64,000 nucleotides of DNA from Clostridia bacterium (GTDB taxonomy: Bacteria; Bacillota; Clostridia; Oscillospirales; Acutalibacteraceae): assembly GCA_017560255.1 (NCBI GenBank), contig JAFYOI010000035.1:124001-188000 (forward strand), written 5' to 3'. Numbering within the stretch: position 1 is the first letter of the stretch; each line of letters begins with the position of its first letter. The notes under the pieces are model-generated. The model searched no databases. It had not been told where the DNA came from and worked only from the letters and a program-made list of their open reading frames with translations. Both the position numbers and the translations under genes were made by a program. This document shows, in pieces, positions 62,388 to 64,000 of the stretch.

Positions 62388-62471
62388 GTGATGCAGCTTC
62401 GCTGTGATAGGTGATGCGATGCGTTCCACACACGCGCCGAAGGCGTGCATCACGGGCGAAGCCTGCATCAC
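62388..62471. repeat. Hairpin array B, bounded by inverted GTGATGCAG / CTGCATCAC
   Basis: Outer inverted repeat GTGATGCAG (62388-62396) / CTGCATCAC (62463-62471). Inside are small hairpins CAGC-ttc-GCTG (62394-62404), CGCGCC-gaa-GGCGTG (62433-62447) and GGGC-gaa-GCCT (62454-62464). Linkers are GTGATGC on the left and GCATCAC on the right, so the array is mirror-symmetric. It lies at the 3' side of the two-gene cassette at 62534-63354. Confidence 0.75.
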
Positions 62472-62533
62472 GCAAAGAACGACTAAAAGTAGCGTAAGTA
62501 GGGGTAAAAACGACCAAAAGTAATATGATTTTC

Positions 62534-63004
62534 TTAACTGTTTGCCTTCTTGTTTAGTTGATACAAATAATCGTTATATGTGTAATACTCTTCGCTCTGA
62601 TAAACAAAATTATCGCAAAAATCAAGTGAAGCAACAGAACGCTCTTTAACCGAATCTGTTTGATCAAACAAATTGCACATATCTTCTTTGCTGCTTATAT
62701 GAATATCTTTCGTGCAAAACAGTTGGTTTTCAGTATTTCCATAAGGACACATATTACCGTGACGGCAGGTCATACAACAAGCAAGCTTAACATCGTTGGG
62801 AAGCTTCATTTGTAAATCAGCAAAGGTATCAGTCCAAAGATAATCCGTGCCGTTTCCTTTGTACTCGTTTCCGTTATAGCATAACGTGATTTCTGAGGAG
62901 GGATTAGATATAATTTCTGTGTCATCATAATCGATTTGTATGGGAGCAAACACTTTCCCGGTAGGAGTGAGCAACGGCACTTCGCACTTCAAAACCTTTT
63001 TCAT
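62534..63004 (-). CDS. Cysteine-rich protein of unknown function, paired with a four-helix-bundle protein
   Basis: A 156-residue acidic protein. Nine Cys include a cluster CCMTCRHGNMCPYG (residues 76-89) and further Cys at 97, 110 and 130, a spacing that suggests a zinc or Fe-S site. The N-terminal 60 residues look beta-rich. I do not recognise the family with confidence. AAAGGAGAATGGGAA precedes the ATG, which overlaps the stop of the four-helix-bundle gene by 4 bp, so translation is coupled. Array B lies downstream. Confidence 0.7.
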   Translation of the reverse strand: MKKVLKCEVPLLTPTGKVFAPIQIDYDDTEIISNPSSEITLCYNGNEYKGNGTDYLWTDTFADLQMKLPNDVKLACCMTCRHGNMCPYGNTENQLFCTKDIHISSKEDMCNLFDQTDSVKERSVASLDFCDNFVYQSEEYYTYNDYLYQLNKKANS

Positions 63005-63354
63005 TTCCCATTCTCCTTTGCGGTGCGGCAGGATGCAATTAACAGTCTACGAATGTTACCACATAGTTTTTCTGTATATTGATAACTCTCGAGGTCTATT
63101 CTTTTTGTTTCATACATCAGCTTCAACCAATAACTTGTTTCATTTGATTCTTTCAAAGCAATTTCTAACTTTGCTACAAAATCCTTTTTACTCTGTGCAT
63201 ATTGTGCTTCGTGAATGTTAGCGCCAACAGATGTACCTGCTCGTGCAAGTTGATCGGTCATATAGGAACTCTTTGGTGCAGTTACACCGTCAACAAGATT
63301 TACAATAGCAACAGCAAACTCAAAAGATAGGTCAAGTAATTTGTTTTCAGTCAT
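63001..63354 (-). CDS. Four-helix-bundle protein (S23 / 23S rRNA intervening-sequence family, Avd-like)
   Basis: A 117-residue, all-helical protein. The family core SVGANIHEAQYAQSKKDFVAKLEIALKESNETSYWL is visible (landmarks ANIHEA and DFVAKLEIALKES, about residues 53-85). This family includes proteins encoded in 23S rRNA intervening sequences and Avd of diversity-generating retroelements; most stand-alone members have no known role. ATG 63354 follows AGAAGG; an upstream ATG at 63405 lies upstream of the predicted transcription start. Its promoter abuts hairpin array A. No reverse transcriptase is nearby. Confidence 0.85.
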   Translation of the reverse strand: MTENKLLDLSFEFAVAIVNLVDGVTAPKSSYMTDQLARAGTSVGANIHEAQYAQSKKDFVAKLEIALKESNETSYWLKLMYETKRIDLESYQYTEKLCGNIRRLLIASCRTAKENGK

Positions 63355-63376
63355 AAAAGCACCTTCTTTCTCTTGC

Positions 63377-63405
63377 ATTATATCATAAACTGGTATCTTT
63401 TTCAA
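63377..63405 (-). promoter_or_regulatory. Promoter of the four-helix-bundle / Cys-rich cassette
   Basis: Reverse strand TTGAAA (63400-63405), 17-bp spacer, TATAAT (63377-63382), with extended TGA. The -35 is inside the left terminal inverted repeat of array A. Confidence 0.8.
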
Positions 63406-63657
63406 TGATATATCGCTAACGCGATATGATATACGGCGATGCCGTATGATATATTTCCACTCCGTGAAAATATGATATAAGAACCCGACCCGCTGACAAA
63501 ATCAAAGATTTTGAGCGGGTGCCCCGGAACCTTGTTATTCGCTTCGCTCATAATAATATCCGTTCCTTCATACGCGAAGCGTATATCATCTGCGAAGCAG
63601 ATATCATAGCGTCAGCTATATCACCCGTTCCGCAAGGAACGGATATCATTGAAAAAG
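63397..63657. repeat. Hairpin array A with 15-bp perfect terminal inverted repeats (MITE-like)
   Basis: CTTTTTCAATGATAT (63397-63411) is the exact reverse complement of ATATCATTGAAAAAG (63643-63657). Between them are about nine short palindromes: 63410-63427, 63431-63447, 63451-63473, 63488-63520, about 63535-63555, 63570-63584, 63588-63602, 63606-63619 and 63625-63642. Linkers read ATGATAT left of the central stem and ATATCAT right of it. The whole element is thus mirror-symmetric. No protein frame or direct repeat-spacer pattern is present. Confidence 0.85.
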
Positions 63658-63690
63658 TCACCTTTGTCAGTAGACAAAAGTGACTTTTTT
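63652..63690. terminator. Terminator-like hairpin at the right edge of array A
   Basis: AAAAAGTCAC and TTTGTC pair with GACAAA and GTGACTTTTT around AGTA, followed by more T. It lies directly 3' (minus strand) of a copy of the tRNA-Ser 3' end. Confidence 0.7.
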
Positions 63691-63692
63691 TG

Positions 63693-63714
63693 TGGCGGAG
63701 AGAGAGGGATTCGA
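63693..63714 (-). pseudogene. Partial copy of the tRNA-Ser 3' end
   Basis: These 22 bases are identical to 63907-63928, the CCA end, acceptor strand and part of the T arm of tRNA-Ser. The match stops inside the T loop. The rest of a tRNA is not recognisable next to it. Confidence 0.8.
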
Positions 63715-63865
63715 CCGTCTGTGCTTTGCACATACTGATGGCTCACCGACCGTTGCTTTGCAACAGTACCCGTTTCGCCACTGCTCACTAAAAACAATTC
63801 CCCGAATTGTTTTCTTAACGTTCGCACCCTCACGGGTCCGAATCCCTCCCTGAACTTTGCTGCAC
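63715..63865. repeat. Hairpin-rich spacer between the two tRNA-Ser 3' ends
   Basis: Palindromes TGTGC-ttt-GCACA (63720-63732), GTTGC-ttt-GCAAC (63752-63764) and a perfect 10-bp AAAACAATTC-ccc-GAATTGTTTT (63791-63813). A T-arm-like GGGTCCGAATCCC occurs on the plus strand near 63834-63846. CGACCGT occurs twice (63712-63718, 63747-63753). Open frames exist on the minus strand but look incidental. Confidence 0.55.
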
Positions 63866-63866
63866 A

Positions 63867-63907
63867 AAAAATAAAGCACAACACCTGTGGTGCTATGCTT
63901 TATTTTT
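63867..63907 (-). terminator. Terminator of tRNA-Ser
   Basis: Arms AAAAATAAAGCA (63867-63878) and TGCTTTATTTTT (63896-63907) with inner ACACC/GGTG. It directly follows the CCA end on the minus strand. Confidence 0.88.
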
Positions 63908-63998
63908 GGCGGAGAGAGAGGGATTCGAACCCTCGATGGGGTATTAGCCCATACACGATTTCCAGTCGTGCGCCTTAGACCAACTCAGCCATCTCTCC
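63907..63998 (-). tRNA. tRNA-Ser (anticodon GGA)
   Basis: The minus strand gives acceptor GGAGAGA/TCTCTCC with G73 and encoded CCA. The D arm is TGGCTGAGTTGGTCTAAGGC and the anticodon stem CACGA/TCGTG encloses loop CTGGAAA (anticodon GGA). There is a long variable arm (ATGGGCTAATACCCCAT) and T arm GAGGGTTCGAATCCCTC. The long variable arm confirms a class II serine tRNA. It reads UCC and UCU codons. Confidence 0.97.
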
Positions 63999-64000
63999 GT

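Noticed and set aside
63001..63354. Four-helix-bundle gene considered as avd of a diversity-generating retroelement
   Set aside because: No reverse transcriptase and no template/variable repeat pair were seen in the surrounding sequence.
63397..63657. Hairpin array A considered as a CRISPR array
   Set aside because: The palindromes differ in sequence, the linkers change orientation, there are no equal-length spacers, and no cas genes are near.
63621..63884. Overlapping minus-strand open frames of 60-90 codons between the tRNA-Ser copies
   Set aside because: They run through hairpins, a terminator and the partial tRNA copy, have no good ribosome-binding site, and look like incidental translation of a repeat.
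63693..63928. 22-bp repeat considered as proof of an integrated mobile island
   Set aside because: The interval is too short to hold an integrase and none is nearby, so only a scar or repeat is supportable.

Overview
The window is a moderately AT-rich chromosomal segment of a spore-forming, Gram-positive-type Clostridia, probably Oscillospiraceae/Ruminococcaceae-like. The order pyrH-frr-uppS-cdsA-dxr-rseP-ispG-polC, a PolC replicase, the sporulation pair gpr-spoIIP, RqcP and strong Shine-Dalgarno sites all fit. There is no phage, no plasmid backbone and no CRISPR. Nearly every gene is intact; only trmO is cut by the left edge.

Layout. 1-3.5 kb: trmO (minus), then an FtsW/RodA-type glycosyltransferase overlapping a class B penicillin-binding protein. 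3.6-6.8 kb: a teichoic-acid/O-antigen type ABC permease and an asparagine-synthetase-like protein. 6.8-10.2 kb: acpP, rqcP and a phosphatidylethanolamine operon (LPG-synthase-type membrane protein, pssA, psd). 10.2-17.3 kb: asnB, a tiny membrane protein with a Cys/Asp tail, rpsT, gpr, spoIIP, tex. 17.4-33.2 kb: a surface-polysaccharide operon behind one consensus promoter (initiating PglC-like transferase, acetyltransferase, UDP-HexNAc dehydrogenase and epimerase, five ordinary glycosyltransferases, a sialyltransferase-like DUF115 protein, Wzy, Wzx, then kdsB-kdsA-kdsD for Kdo, then an LRR lipoprotein). 33.2-39.8 kb: orphan trpB, an EF-G paralog, an acyltransferase, metA, trmL. 39.8-45.8 kb: pantothenate/CoA genes (a degenerate coaX paralog, a riboswitch-like leader, panG-panB-panC-panD, true coaX, coaBC). 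45.8-48 kb: birA/bioY sharing a BirA operator, and a CarD-like gene. 48.2-58.9 kb: the pyrH-to-polC housekeeping run. 58.9-64 kb: small accessory genes ending in a two-gene cassette flanked by hairpin arrays, a partial copy of a tRNA-Ser 3' end, and tRNA-Ser(GGA).

Working together. panB, panG, panD, panC, coaX and coaBC cover ketoisovalerate to 4'-phosphopantetheine; acpP uses that arm. The polysaccharide operon predicts a Wzx/Wzy-made glycan containing an N-acetylhexosaminuronic acid and probably Kdo, which is unusual outside Gram-negatives.

Most unusual parts. (1) The 62.39-63.66 kb cassette: a Cys-rich protein plus an S23/Avd-like four-helix-bundle protein, with a palindrome array on each side; the array upstream of the cassette has perfect 15-bp terminal inverted repeats. 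(2) The structured RNA before panG, in which an outer helix and the terminator are mutually exclusive. (3) Kdo genes beside a sialyltransferase-like protein in a Gram-positive spore former. (4) A CoaX paralog with a damaged active site in the pantothenate region.
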